Below the pieces are notes generated by a model. That model saw only the letters and a list, made by a program, of their open reading frames with translations, was not told the DNA's origin and did not search any database. The position numbers and the translations under genes were made by a program. Below, piece after piece: positions 37,607 to 46,489 of a stretch of 64,000 nt of DNA. The first letter of the stretch is position 1; each line of letters opens with the position of its first letter. Source of the DNA: a virus; IMG/VR virus record IMGVR_UViG_3300035117_000094, positions 1 to 64,000 of that record; one strand, 5' to 3'.

Positions 37607-40165
37607 GTGACCAGTGCCGAGGATTACCCCGGCCAGCTAGCGCAGATGCAGCCCCTGTACCCCCGGCTCGCCGCTGACCTGACGGCGGCCGGCTGGCAGG
37701 TGGTCTGGGCCACGCAGAACAGGCAGGGCGACTGGACGCCCCTGAGCGGTACCACGGGCGGGAAGTCCGAGTTCCCCGCTCACCGGGACATGCCGCCCGG
37801 CCCGGTGCGCATCGCCTTCCGGCCGCCGCCCGGCGTGAAGGCCCTCGACGTGGACCACTACGGCGAGAAGCTGGGCTGGCACACGATCGAGCGGGCCGAG
37901 GAAGCGCTCGGCGTGCTGCCCGCCACGTGGAAGGTCAGCGCCCGGGGGGCGCAGGACCCCAGCGGCCGGTACCTGTTCCGCTACGACGGGCCGGACTTCA
38001 GGGACTCGGCGCTCGCCGCCTTCGCCGACCCGGACACCGGGGCCACGTGCGTCGAGGTGGTGCGCACCAGTCACCGGTTCTCGTGGGCGCCCGGCGACGT
38101 GAACCCCAAGACGATGACCGTCGTCCAGTGCTACGGCCCGGACGGGAAGCCGTGCCCGCTGCCCTCCGTCGCTGACCTCCCCCTGCTGCCGCCCGAGTGG
38201 CACGCCTACCTCGCCGACCCGCCGAGGGTCGCCGTCCCCCAGCTCCTGCCCGTCGCCACTGAGGTCCCCCGGTGGTGGGAGGCCATCCCGGACCACGTCA
38301 TCGGGACGCGGGAGAAGCTGGCCTCGCTGGCGTTCGAGATGACGCTCGCCGGGTGCCAGCCGGAGGAGGTCCAGGGGGAGCTGCGCCGGGTATCGGTCGC
38401 CCTGGACCTGTCCCGCCCGTGGGGCGCCGCTGACCTGGCCGGGCTTACCGACGCCAACACGCAGGGCAAGGTCGCCCGGATCCGGGGGGCGTGGGCGGAG
38501 GAGCGCGCCGTCATCGCGTCCGTGCTGCCGGGCGGGGAGGAGCGGCTGGAGCAGGCCGTCGCGGACGCGAGGCGCGAGCACGAGCGCGCCGTGGAGCTGG
38601 CCGCGTCCCCCAACCGGGCGCTCGCGCTGACCCAGGGGCTTCTCCCGGCCGCGCCGGGCGCGGGGGACATCCCGGAGGGCGCCTACGCCACGGGGGCATT
38701 CCGCGTCGAGGACGTGCTCAAGACGGTCATCGCCGGCGATCACGAGTTCGAGGCGGACGGCAGCGATGACCAGACGCTCGCCGAGGCCATCCTGGACCGC
38801 ATGCAGGGCGCCCGGTACTGCGCGGACTCCGGCCAGTGGGTGGTCTGGGGAGCGGAGAAGTGGGCGGAGATGCCCGGGGACCTGCTGGCGTGGGTGATCG
38901 CGCACCTCGCCCGGAACATGCCGTACGGCAACCCCAAGCCGGACGAGGACGACCCCGAGGGGCCACGGCTGAAGCGCCAGTCCCGCAACCGGTCGTACCT
39001 GCGGTCGGCGGCCGGGGCGGGGGCGGTGGCCCGCAAGGCCCAGGCGCTGCTGATGATGCCCGGCCAGCACCCCATCGCGATCAACCGCACGGACATCGAC
39101 GCCCGGCCCCTCGTCATCTGGGGCGGCGGCCGGTGCTGGGACATCAGGGCCTCCGTGCACGGGCTGGCCGAGGACCGGGACGCCATCGGGGAGCCGCACC
39201 TGATGACCGCCGCGTGCGCCCCGGCCGAGGCGGACGTCCCGGGCTTCCGCGCGCTGTGCGCCGCCATCCTGCCGGACGTGGCCAGCCGGGAGTTCTGGCT
39301 GGACATGATGGCCCGGGGGATGCTCGGGTACCAGACCAAGCGCACGATCCCGCTGGCTGTCGGGGGCACGGGCGCGGGGAAGACGCTGCTCCTGGAGCGC
39401 CTGCCGTTCGGCACTTACCTCGTCCCGGTGTCCGGCCAGGACCTGCTCGGCGGCGGCGACAAGGAGGAGGCCCGCAGGCTGCACGTCCTCGTCGGCCGCC
39501 GCCTCCCCTACATCGACGAGGGCATCGGCGGCGGGAAGTACACGATGAGCCGGCTGAAGAAGATAACCTCGGGGGGCACGCGGCTCCCGGCGCGCGGCAT
39601 CTTCGGCAAGGAGTACGAGTTCGAGCCGGTGCACACGCTGCTGATCCTGGTCAACCCCGAGGAGGAGCCGCCGTACACCGACGACGCCGTGGCCTCCCGG
39701 ATCTGCCGCGTCCACTTTAACGGCGACAAGGAGGCGGTCAAGGAGGTCGCGCGCTTCTACGAGCCGGGCAGCCCGATGTGGGAGGCCGAGACTCCCGGCG
39801 TGCTGGCGTTCTTCATCCGGCGCGCCGCGCAGATCCTTCACGAGAAGTCGGACCGGGGCACCAGCTTCGCCAAGCCCGAGTCGGTGCGGGCCGAGCAGGA
39901 CGGCGTCGCCGGCGAGCAGGACATCGTGCTGGACTGGCTGACCAAGTGCACGGAGCCTGCTGCCGCCGAGGCCGCGTACACCGACGCGGGCACCCTCTAC
40001 GATCACTTCCTCGCCTGGTCGGCCCGGCGCCGGGAGTCAATCCCGGGCAAGATATCGTTCGGCCTGAAGCTGACGAGGCACGGCGTCCCGGTCATCAGGC
40101 CGGGCGGGCGCAACCTGCGCGGCATTACCGTCAGGCAGGCGTGGGCGGGCATAGTCACGCAGTAG
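37607..40165 (+). CDS. Primase / SF3 helicase (D5, P4-alpha type)
   Basis: 852 residues from GTG 37607, which follows CAGGAGGAACG; an in-frame ATG at 37574 is weaker. The N-terminal 300 residues resemble a primase-polymerase-like bifunctional domain (KALDVDHYGEKLGW, SGRYLFRYDG, TSHRFSWAPGDVNPKT). Residues about 560-780 are a superfamily 3 helicase: Walker A GGTGAGKT near 587, Walker B-like LPYIDEGIGGGKY, and a TLLILVNPEEEP sensor region. Unwinds and primes DNA at the phage origin. First gene of the rightward replication block. Confidence 0.85.
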   Translation: MTSAEDYPGQLAQMQPLYPRLAADLTAAGWQVVWATQNRQGDWTPLSGTTGGKSEFPAHRDMPPGPVRIAFRPPPGVKALDVDHYGEKLGWHTIERAEEALGVLPATWKVSARGAQDPSGRYLFRYDGPDFRDSALAAFADPDTGATCVEVVRTSHRFSWAPGDVNPKTMTVVQCYGPDGKPCPLPSVADLPLLPPEWHAYLADPPRVAVPQLLPVATEVPRWWEAIPDHVIGTREKLASLAFEMTLAGCQPEEVQGELRRVSVALDLSRPWGAADLAGLTDANTQGKVARIRGAWAEERAVIASVLPGGEERLEQAVADARREHERAVELAASPNRALALTQGLLPAAPGAGDIPEGAYATGAFRVEDVLKTVIAGDHEFEADGSDDQTLAEAILDRMQGARYCADSGQWVVWGAEKWAEMPGDLLAWVIAHLARNMPYGNPKPDEDDPEGPRLKRQSRNRSYLRSAAGAGAVARKAQALLMMPGQHPIAINRTDIDARPLVIWGGGRCWDIRASVHGLAEDRDAIGEPHLMTAACAPAEADVPGFRALCAAILPDVASREFWLDMMARGMLGYQTKRTIPLAVGGTGAGKTLLLERLPFGTYLVPVSGQDLLGGGDKEEARRLHVLVGRRLPYIDEGIGGGKYTMSRLKKITSGGTRLPARGIFGKEYEFEPVHTLLILVNPEEEPPYTDDAVASRICRVHFNGDKEAVKEVARFYEPGSPMWEAETPGVLAFFIRRAAQILHEKSDRGTSFAKPESVRAEQDGVAGEQDIVLDWLTKCTEPAAAEAAYTDAGTLYDHFLAWSARRRESIPGKISFGLKLTRHGVPVIRPGGRNLRGITVRQAWAGIVTQ

Positions 40166-40168
40166 CCG

Positions 40169-40197
40169 GGAATACTGGCGGCCACCCGGGCGCTGTA
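40169..40197 (+). promoter_or_regulatory. ECF-like promoter, GGAATA-N17-GCTGTA
   Basis: Starts four bases after the helicase stop in the TAGCCGGGAATA context and precedes the gene at 40257. Confidence 0.68.
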
Positions 40198-40256
40198 CGA
40201 GGCGCACGGCACGACGAGGTAACGGTAACTGCACGATGAGACACTCAGGAGGAGCC

Positions 40257-40967
40257 ATGCCTAAAGACCGCACTGCCCCCGTGACCCAGCCGGACGGCGA
40301 CGAGGAGCACCCCGCGTTCGGCGTCATCGGGGTCCACCGGGTCCATTCCACGCCGGGCGAGGTGCTGTTCCAGTCTGACCTGCGCCACCAGGAGTACATC
40401 GTGCTGCGGGTCAGCGAGGCCAGCCGCAAGCGGGACCTGAAGCGCGACTGGGTGCACCCCGGGCGCCGGGTCTGCGAGGTCAGCATGTCGCTGGCGCAGT
40501 TCGCCGCGTTCGTGTCCAGCGGCGGCACCGAGGGCGTCCCGTGCACCATCGAGTTCGCGGGGAGCGGCTCGCGCGAGCCGGGCCAGCGGCCGGGCCTGCT
40601 CCCCGCCTCCCGGCTATCGGTCACTAACGCCGAGGTGCGCGATGCGGCGCACAAGGCGTACGAGGGCATCCAGGAGGCGCTGGCGGAGTACGAGCAGGCG
40701 CTCGCGGACCCCCAGTGCCGGGCCGCCGCCCGCCGCTCGGCGCTGGCCACGCTCCGGAACCGGGTGGGCAACGCGGCGGGCAACGTGGAGTTCGCGGCCC
40801 AGGCCCTGGACGAGCATGCCGAGAACGTGGTGGCAACGTCCCGCGCCGACATCGAGGCCATGGCCGCGCAGGCGGCGCAGCGCCTCGGCCTCCCGTCAGC
40901 TGCCCCGCTGGCCATCAGCGGCGCCCCCCGGGCCATCGCGAGCGGGGACGAGTCCGGTGGACGGTAA
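40257..40967 (+). CDS. Hypothetical protein
   Basis: 236 residues; AGGAGGAGCC decides the ATG at 40257. N-terminal beta domain (about residues 25-110) and a C-terminal alanine-rich helical region (AHKAYEGIQEALAEYEQALA). Coiled-coil dimerisation is likely. Function unknown; in the replication block. Confidence 0.8.
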   Translation: MPKDRTAPVTQPDGDEEHPAFGVIGVHRVHSTPGEVLFQSDLRHQEYIVLRVSEASRKRDLKRDWVHPGRRVCEVSMSLAQFAAFVSSGGTEGVPCTIEFAGSGSREPGQRPGLLPASRLSVTNAEVRDAAHKAYEGIQEALAEYEQALADPQCRAAARRSALATLRNRVGNAAGNVEFAAQALDEHAENVVATSRADIEAMAAQAAQRLGLPSAAPLAISGAPRAIASGDESGGR

Positions 40968-41181
40968 GTGCGCGTGCCGGGAGTACCTGTACGTGATCAG
41001 CGGCGAGGCAGGGCAGCGTATCCTGTTCAGGGACCTGGGCAGCGCAGCCGCTGACGGCGTGCTCATCCGCCCGAAGAAGGACGGCGGCTACCTCGCGGTG
41101 CTGACCTCGGCCCAGGTGATCGCGCTGCTGAAACGGCAGGACGAGTCAGCGGCGCATCACCGGGAGCGGCTGTCCATCTAG
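40957..41181 (+). CDS. Small hypothetical protein
   Basis: 74 residues from GTG: VDGKCACREYLYVISGEAG then beta strands and a helix (LTSAQVIALLKRQDE). CxC near the N-terminus. Overlaps the preceding gene by 11 bp. Function unknown. Confidence 0.7.
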   Translation: MDGKCACREYLYVISGEAGQRILFRDLGSAAADGVLIRPKKDGGYLAVLTSAQVIALLKRQDESAAHHRERLSI

Positions 41182-41184
41182 CCG

Positions 41185-41213
41185 GGAATACCAGCGACCG
41201 TTAGCGCGTTACC
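41185..41213 (+). promoter_or_regulatory. ECF-like promoter, GGAATA-N17-GTTACC
   Basis: Starts four bases after a TAG stop, same context as at 13818 and 40169, and precedes the gene at 41243. Confidence 0.7.
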
Positions 41214-41242
41214 GGCCGCGTACCGACGAGACAGGAGACCTC

Positions 41243-41995
41243 ATGACCTCACAGCACCCTCCGGCCCGCGCCGTGCAGCGCGTCATCGACCGCGACCTCC
41301 TCAGCGAGTGGGGCGTCCCTTTCGCCCTGCCCGCAGCGTCCCTGCCCGGCCCCGGTGTCCCTGACCCGGAACCTGGCAAGGCCGTGGCCCTGCACCGCTG
41401 GACCGCGAGCGTCCCGCCGGACCCTGCGGCGCCGTCACTGCACGGGCTGGTGTTCCGGGCGCCGGACGACGGGCACGCGTGGCGCGTCAGCTACGTGAAG
41501 TCGCGTCCCCTGCGCCCGGCCGTGGACCCGTGGCAGGACGCCGTCTTCGTGACCGCCACCATGGTCGAGCCGGTCTTCGGCGTGGTGGAGTGGAAGGCCG
41601 TGCCCGTGCCGCCGCTGCCCGGCGAGGGCAGCCCGGACCCCGCCCCTTCGCAGGCCAAGCCTGAGCCTGTCCCGCCGGCGGCCCGCTGGACGGACTGGCG
41701 CGGGCAGGAGTACGGCGTAGGCGATACGATCCTGTATCCCTGCGGGCAGGGCAGCTCCAGCGCGTATACCCGCGAGGGCGTCATCCTCGGCATGTTCCAC
41801 GTCGCGAGGGACGAGCACTACAGGTGGAAGCCGGTCACCGAGGAGGAGGCGGCCGGACTGGACCGGTGGAGCAAGCAGGCCCGGCTCATCGTGCAGGTGA
41901 CCGGGGACCAGACGGGACTGCGCGACGAGCAGCGCGGCAAGGCCGTCACCCTGCTGAAGCGCGAGCACGTGGTGCTGATCGCGAGGGCGTCATGA
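41243..41995 (+). CDS. Hypothetical protein
   Basis: 250 residues; CAGGAGACCTC precedes ATG. N-terminal half beta-rich and proline-rich; proline linker near residues 128-152; C-terminal half has a small beta-barrel look (EYGVGDTILYPCGQGSSS ... VTLLKREHVVLI). Function unknown. Confidence 0.75.
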   Translation: MTSQHPPARAVQRVIDRDLLSEWGVPFALPAASLPGPGVPDPEPGKAVALHRWTASVPPDPAAPSLHGLVFRAPDDGHAWRVSYVKSRPLRPAVDPWQDAVFVTATMVEPVFGVVEWKAVPVPPLPGEGSPDPAPSQAKPEPVPPAARWTDWRGQEYGVGDTILYPCGQGSSSAYTREGVILGMFHVARDEHYRWKPVTEEEAAGLDRWSKQARLIVQVTGDQTGLRDEQRGKAVTLLKREHVVLIARAS

Positions 41996-42192
41996 GCACA
42001 GGGTGCAGTCACCCGGGCCGGCTGTGCCCGGCCAACGACCCCAACCACTGCCACTGCCCGTGCGAGGGCTGCACGGTAGCCGTGGTAGGGGCGCAGGTTA
42101 AGCGCTCGAAGAAGGCCGCCAGGGGGCGCAAGGGGCAGGCCCCCGTGTTCGCCGAGGACGAGGTCATCAAGGTCCGCTGGTGGCAGCGATGA
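41992..42192 (+). CDS. Cysteine/histidine-rich small protein
   Basis: 66 residues. The first 28 contain CSHPGRLC and HCHCPCEGC, enough ligands for two zinc ions; the rest is basic (VKRSKKAARGRKGQ). A zinc-binding nucleic-acid-contact protein is plausible. ATGA overlaps on both sides. Confidence 0.75.
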   Translation: MSTGCSHPGRLCPANDPNHCHCPCEGCTVAVVGAQVKRSKKAARGRKGQAPVFAEDEVIKVRWWQR

Positions 42193-42695
42193 CGGGACAG
42201 CAGCCTGAGAAGGGCAAGGACCCGGCCCTGAGCCTGGCCGCAGTGGCGGCGCGGGCGTTCGCGTACGCCCTGAACGACCTGCCGGGCGAGGTGTACGCGG
42301 AGATCCGCCGGCTGCGGCGCGAGGACCTGGCCCGGGTGGCGAAGGCCGCGTCGCTGCTGAGGCAGGCGGCGCAGGCCGAGCTGGACGCCCGGCCCGAGGT
42401 GACTCCGCTCCTGGTCCAGGTGGCGGACGGCTCCCCGGACGGGAACGTCTACGTCATCGCGCCTACCCTGCGCAGGTTCGGTGACTGGTGCCGCCGTCAC
42501 GGGATCCGGCCGCAGTCCCCCCGGGTGACCTTCGTCCGGGGGCTTGACGGCCTCACGGCGCTGGAGGGCACCGGGGGCGCGTGGTACGCGTTCCTCGGCA
42601 TCCCGGCCGGGCTGGGCTATGACGAGCACCAGGCGTTCTCACGGCGGCTGAGGGCGCTCCAGGAGAACCCCTGGTTCCGCAACGCGGAAGGATAG
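42189..42695 (+). CDS. Hypothetical helical protein
   Basis: 168 residues, helical first half (VAARAFAYALNDLPGEVYAE, RREDLARVAKAASLLRQAAQ) and alpha/beta second half. ATGA overlap with the preceding gene. Function unknown. Confidence 0.75.
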   Translation: MTGQQPEKGKDPALSLAAVAARAFAYALNDLPGEVYAEIRRLRREDLARVAKAASLLRQAAQAELDARPEVTPLLVQVADGSPDGNVYVIAPTLRRFGDWCRRHGIRPQSPRVTFVRGLDGLTALEGTGGAWYAFLGIPAGLGYDEHQAFSRRLRALQENPWFRNAEG

Positions 42696-42704
42696 GAGGC
42701 AGGC

Positions 42705-43562
42705 GTGGCTACGGGCAGGCACGGCATACCGGAGTTCAGGGACCTGGCGGAGGCGAACACGATCCTGCGGGTGCAGGTAGGCTCGGGCGTCCACGGCATA
42801 GCGATCGAGGGCACCGATGACCGCGACGAGATGGGCGTGTGCGTCGAGCCGCAGGACTACGTCTTCGGGCTGCTGCCCCTGGGCGTCCCCGAGCGGTTCG
42901 AGCAGTACGAGCACCACACCGCGTGGGAGCGGGAGGGCGGCCTGAAGAACCGGTCCGGCCCCGGCGACCTGGACGTCACCGTCTACTCGCTGCGCAAGTT
43001 CCTCCGGCTGGCGCTCAACGGCAACCCGGCGATCATCGGCACGTTCTTCACCCCGCCCCGGGAAATCATCTCATGCAACGGCCTCGGGCTGCGGCTCCTG
43101 GAGCTGGCCCCGCTGATCGTCAGCAAGGAGGCCGGACCGAAGTACCTCGGCTACCTGAAGGCCCAGCGCCGGTCGATGGAGTCCGGCAACGGCAAGGGCC
43201 GCGACGTGACCCGCAAGGAGCTGGTCGGGCGGTACGGCTTCGACACCAAGTTCGCCGGGCACATGATCAGGCTGGGCCTCCAGGGCGCTGAGCTGCTGGA
43301 GACGGGCCGGATCACGCTGCCGATGAGGGCGCACGAGCGGGGCATCGTCCGGTCCGTGCGCACGGGGGCCTTCACGATGCAGGCTTGCCTGGACTTCGCC
43401 GGGGACCTGGAGGCGCGCGTCCGGCGCGCGATGGAGGCCAGCGCCCTGCCTGAGCACCCTGACCGGGAGGCCGTGAACAGGTGGCTCGTGCAGGCGTACC
43501 TGGAGCACTGGGGACTGGCCCCGGACAGCGACCCCGGGGCCATGATGAGGTCGTGGGAATAG
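42705..43562 (+). CDS. DNA polymerase beta-like nucleotidyltransferase
   Basis: 285 residues from GTG preceded by AGGAGG. GSGVHGIAIEGTDDRDEMGV (about residues 26-45) is the GS...DxD signature of the minimal nucleotidyltransferase fold (YcgL/COG3541-type), and DLDVTVYSLRKFLRLALNG (about 88-106) gives the third acid. Related phage proteins are predicted to modify RNA ends, proteins or tRNA. With an RNA ligase in the same operon block, an RNA end-processing role is possible. Confidence 0.85.
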   Translation: MATGRHGIPEFRDLAEANTILRVQVGSGVHGIAIEGTDDRDEMGVCVEPQDYVFGLLPLGVPERFEQYEHHTAWEREGGLKNRSGPGDLDVTVYSLRKFLRLALNGNPAIIGTFFTPPREIISCNGLGLRLLELAPLIVSKEAGPKYLGYLKAQRRSMESGNGKGRDVTRKELVGRYGFDTKFAGHMIRLGLQGAELLETGRITLPMRAHERGIVRSVRTGAFTMQACLDFAGDLEARVRRAMEASALPEHPDREAVNRWLVQAYLEHWGLAPDSDPGAMMRSWE

Positions 43563-43601
43563 CGTCCGGGGTACTTGCGGGAGGGGGGTAGAGTGGGCGT
43601 C

Positions 43602-44060
43602 ATGACAGAGACCCCGCTCACTCCCCTCCCGCTTACCGCCGAGCAGATCGACGTTATCCAGTCGCTGTTCCCGCAGGCGTTCCTCATCGCGCCGATGCCC
43701 GCCGTCAAGGCCCCGGCGCGCGTGGTGGTCAAGCCCGCGCCGGACTCCCGGCTGGAGGGGCTGCTCACCCTGTTCAAGTCGCGCCAGGAGGCGTCGGCGG
43801 CGGCCGAGACGGCGTTCAAGGACCTGAAGAGGGCCATCCTCGCCGAGCTGGAGGCGCTGTACCCGGAGGCCGCCCGGCCCACCGAGGCGTACGAGGTTCC
43901 CGCCACCGCGCTGTACCCGCAGCTCACCTTTCAGTACAAGGAGGTCCCGTACCTCCCGGCGCCGAGGATCCGCGAGTTCCTGCCCGCCGTCTACGACGCG
44001 TTCCACGGCGTGAAGCGGTACTGGGAGCTGCGCGAGACGGGCAAGGGCGGCAAGCGGTGA
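43602..44060 (+). CDS. Hypothetical protein
   Basis: 152 residues. A central coiled-coil-like helix (about residues 53-85) and an N-terminal hydrophobic segment. TAGAGT ten bases before the ATG may be a -10 box giving a near-leaderless mRNA. Overlaps the next GTG. Function unknown. Confidence 0.75.
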   Translation: MTETPLTPLPLTAEQIDVIQSLFPQAFLIAPMPAVKAPARVVVKPAPDSRLEGLLTLFKSRQEASAAAETAFKDLKRAILAELEALYPEAARPTEAYEVPATALYPQLTFQYKEVPYLPAPRIREFLPAVYDAFHGVKRYWELRETGKGGKR

Positions 44061-44509
44061 GCACGGGCTACGCGGATTACGCCAGCGCGCTCCCGTGGCG
44101 CGAGGCGGTGACGCGCGCCCTGGAATCCCGCAGGGCAGGCGTGCTCATGGAGGTCAGCGGGGACTTCCTTCGCGATAGCATCGCCGTGGAGACGTCGCTG
44201 GACCACTTCGCCGACACGCTGCTCGTCAGGCTGTCGGCGCTCGTCCTGGCCGACCAGGTCGTGAGCGAGCGCGACGAGGTGACCGTGGAAGTCCCGGCTG
44301 ACTGGTGGCAGCACCTGAAGCGCGACCACGCGGCTCGCTGGTGGATGCGCTGGCTGGTGGCGAGGCACCCGGTGCGGACAGTGACGCTGCGGAACCTGGT
44401 GTCGTTCGACCAGTACCGGATGTACCCCGGGGCCGACGTCGTCCTCCCGAAGCTGCCGTACGGCACGCACCGGGTCCGTGAAGTGCTCGCGCAGGGAGGC
44501 TGGACGTGA
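44057..44509 (+). CDS. Hypothetical protein
   Basis: 150 residues from GTG, GTGA-coupled. Contains VTVEVPADWWQHLKRDHAAR then WWMRWLVARHPVRT, a tryptophan/arginine-rich motif similar to a family of actinophage proteins I recall without known function. Overlaps the next gene. Confidence 0.8.
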   Translation: MSTGYADYASALPWREAVTRALESRRAGVLMEVSGDFLRDSIAVETSLDHFADTLLVRLSALVLADQVVSERDEVTVEVPADWWQHLKRDHAARWWMRWLVARHPVRTVTLRNLVSFDQYRMYPGADVVLPKLPYGTHRVREVLAQGGWT

Positions 44510-44826
44510 GTATCTTCCGCAGGCACCCGCGACCGCCGGCTAAGTTCCAGGAGGACGGCCGGGCCGAGCTGGAGCGCCTCGTGCTCGAATGCCTGAAGGT
44601 GAGCCTCGTGCAGCAGGTAACCTGGGCGCGCAGGGCCACCGCGCGGAATTCCCGGGATAACTGCTACGAGTGGTTCATGCACCCGGAGTGGGACCTGTGG
44701 TGCCGCAGGCTGGCCGACGACATGCGCATCCCCGGGGACGTCCCCGCCATGTCGCCCGCCGCGTACGCGCTGTTCGGCTACCCGGTGCACGCGGGTCCTT
44801 CCTACAGCGCACCGGAGCTGAGGTAG
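44506..44826 (+). CDS. Hypothetical protein
   Basis: 106 residues from GTG, GTGA-coupled. Helical; contains NCYEWFMHPEWDLWCRRLADD. Function unknown. Confidence 0.75.
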   Translation: MSIFRRHPRPPAKFQEDGRAELERLVLECLKVSLVQQVTWARRATARNSRDNCYEWFMHPEWDLWCRRLADDMRIPGDVPAMSPAAYALFGYPVHAGPSYSAPELR

Positions 44827-44828
44827 CC

Positions 44829-45083
44829 GTGACGACCCGGAGGAGCGACTGCATCTTTCGCGTCACGCGTTCGAACGGCCGGGTAACTCTCGGCTACAAG
44901 CGTAACCTCACCGCGCAACTCGGCGGCCAGAAGCGCCGTCACTACACGGGCGACATCGTCAAGATCGAGGCCACGAACGCCGACGCTACGATCGGGTGGA
45001 CGGACGTTACCTCCGAGTTCCCGGGAATTTCCCGGCAGCGCAGTCAGTTCCAGGTCATGGAAGACCCGCTAGGAGAGGAGTAG
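44829..45083 (+). CDS. Small basic hypothetical protein
   Basis: 84 residues from GTG: beta-rich and basic (FRVTRSNGRVTLGYKRNLTA). An ECF-like promoter motif lies inside its 3' end. Function unknown. Confidence 0.65.
   Translation: MTTRRSDCIFRVTRSNGRVTLGYKRNLTAQLGGQKRRHYTGDIVKIEATNADATIGWTDVTSEFPGISRQRSQFQVMEDPLGEE
45024..45052 (+). promoter_or_regulatory. ECF-like promoter, GGAATT-N17-GTTCCA
   Basis: Inside the end of the preceding gene, about 35 bp before the small membrane peptide at 45087. Overlaps a GGGAATTTCCC palindrome-like word. Confidence 0.45.
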
Positions 45084-45086
45084 CCC

Positions 45087-45197
45087 GTGAACATACCCGG
45101 CATGATCATGCAGCTCATGGCCACGCAGTTCGGCGCGGGGTTCATCACGGGCGTGTTCCTGGTGCTGCTCCTCATCTTCGTCCGGAAGGTGCTGTAG
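45087..45197 (+). CDS. 36-residue single-span membrane peptide
   Basis: Starts at GTG after AGGAGAGGAG. Short amphipathic lead (NIPGMIMQLMATQFG), then a hydrophobic helix (FITGVFLVLLLIF) and RKVL. Function unknown; the presence of several such one-helix peptides in this genome is notable. Confidence 0.6.
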   Translation: MNIPGMIMQLMATQFGAGFITGVFLVLLLIFVRKVL

Positions 45198-45201
45198 CGC
45201 C

Positions 45202-45417
45202 GTGGGACAGAGGATCGCCAAGGGGCCGCCCCCTGCCAGCGTGCCGCCGCTGACGGCCATGCCCCCGGCCGGAACCCGCTTCCGGCGCGGCGGCTACAGC
45301 TCCGGGGACCGTACCGTGTCACAGCTTCCCCCGCCGCCCCCGTCAGTGTGCGAGGAGCCGGACGACCGTGACTTCCTGGTCGCGCCTGACCTGCCGCCTG
45401 ACCTGGACGTGCCGTGA
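45202..45417 (+). CDS. Proline-rich small protein
   Basis: 71 residues from GTG, a fifth or more proline with acidic end; probably disordered. GTGA overlap with the next gene. Function unknown. Confidence 0.55.
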   Translation: MGQRIAKGPPPASVPPLTAMPPAGTRFRRGGYSSGDRTVSQLPPPPPSVCEEPDDRDFLVAPDLPPDLDVP

Positions 45418-45638
45418 CCGCGCCGGCGCCTAGCGACGGGGACAAGTACCTGTGGTGGCAGCGGGGCGCCGAGGACAACGAGAGGATTCACGCCGAGAAG
45501 ATGACCGCCGAGGCACGTGAGCTGTGCATGCTCCTGGAAGACCTCGCGAAGCTCCGCAGCCCTGCTACAGCCCTTGACCTGCTCACCTCAGCGGCCCGTA
45601 TCTACTGCCCGCACGTACTGAAGAGGAAGTACCGCTGA
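45414..45638 (+). CDS. Small helical protein
   Basis: 74 residues from GTG; two helices (KMTAEARELCMLLEDLAKL, ALDLLTSAARIYCPHVLKR). Overlaps the start of the Cas4-like nuclease, so probably co-translated with it. Function unknown. Confidence 0.7.
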   Translation: MTAPAPSDGDKYLWWQRGAEDNERIHAEKMTAEARELCMLLEDLAKLRSPATALDLLTSAARIYCPHVLKRKYR

Positions 45639-46489
45639 TGCCCGGCCCCGTGTTCGGCAGCTTCCGGGACGTCATGATGAGCGTGCCTAAGTCGGTGCAC
45701 GGCAACACCCCGTGGGCGGAGGCGTACGGCCGGGAGCAGCGGCGGCTCGTCTCCGACTACGCCGCCCGGGCGCCCCGTTCCCTCCAGAAGCACCTCGGCC
45801 CGTCCGAGCTTGGGGAAGAGTGCGATCGTCAGGTGGTGTTCAAGATGGCGGGCACCCTGGCGAAGACCAACAACGTCTCTGATCCGTGGGCGTCCGTCAT
45901 GGGCACCGCCGGCCACGCCTGGGTCGAGGGGATGTACCACTGGGACAACGCCCGGCGCGTCAGCCTCGGCGGCGTGCCCCGGTGGATCCCCGAGCAGCGC
46001 GTCACCCCCGACCCGGGAGCCAGCCCGCACCCCGGCACCGCCGACCTGTACGACATCCCCTGGCAGTCCCTGGTGGACCACAAGTTCCTCGGCGACAGTT
46101 CGCGGGCCAAGCTGGTCTCCAGGGGGCCGAAGCGCGTCTACAAGGTCCAGCTCCTGCTTTACCGGCGCGGCTACCAGGTGATGGGCCTGCGGGTGGACAG
46201 GATCGTGCTGCTCGCGTGGCCGCGCACCAAGTCCAGCCTCGACGAGCTGTACGTGTGGGAGCACGTGCCCACGGCTGAGGACGAGGAGCTAGTTGACGAC
46301 GTGCTGGAGCGGACGGGCGCCCGGCAGGCAGTCGCGGGGATGGTGAGGGCCGGGACGGTGAGCATCATGGACGTGCCCGCCACCCCGGACGACGATTCCT
46401 GCCACTGGTGCCCGCTGTACCGCCCGCAGGCAGCTTACGACAGCTCCTACGGATGCCCGGGAACCCTGACGAGGAAGGCTGCCGCGTGA
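45638..46489 (+). CDS. Cas4/RecB-like PD-(D/E)XK nuclease
   Basis: 283 residues. SELGEECDRQVVFKM near residue 58 gives the first cysteine; HPGTADLYDIPWQSLVDHKF (about 128-147) is the D...xHK active-site strand pair of the RecB/Cas4 fold; DSCHWCPLYRP and a later YGCPG give the remaining three cysteines of a probable 4Fe-4S cluster. Phage Cas4-like exonucleases act in recombination or DNA processing. No CRISPR array or other cas gene is present. Confidence 0.8.
   Translation: MPGPVFGSFRDVMMSVPKSVHGNTPWAEAYGREQRRLVSDYAARAPRSLQKHLGPSELGEECDRQVVFKMAGTLAKTNNVSDPWASVMGTAGHAWVEGMYHWDNARRVSLGGVPRWIPEQRVTPDPGASPHPGTADLYDIPWQSLVDHKFLGDSSRAKLVSRGPKRVYKVQLLLYRRGYQVMGLRVDRIVLLAWPRTKSSLDELYVWEHVPTAEDEELVDDVLERTGARQAVAGMVRAGTVSIMDVPATPDDDSCHWCPLYRPQAAYDSSYGCPGTLTRKAAA

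Noticed and set aside
37637-40006. 789-codon minus-strand frame
   Set aside because: Antisense shadow of the primase/helicase gene.
43557-43590. GGAATA at the end of the nucleotidyltransferase gene as another ECF-like promoter
   Set aside because: No GTT/GCT at the required distance (sequence there is GGGAGG).
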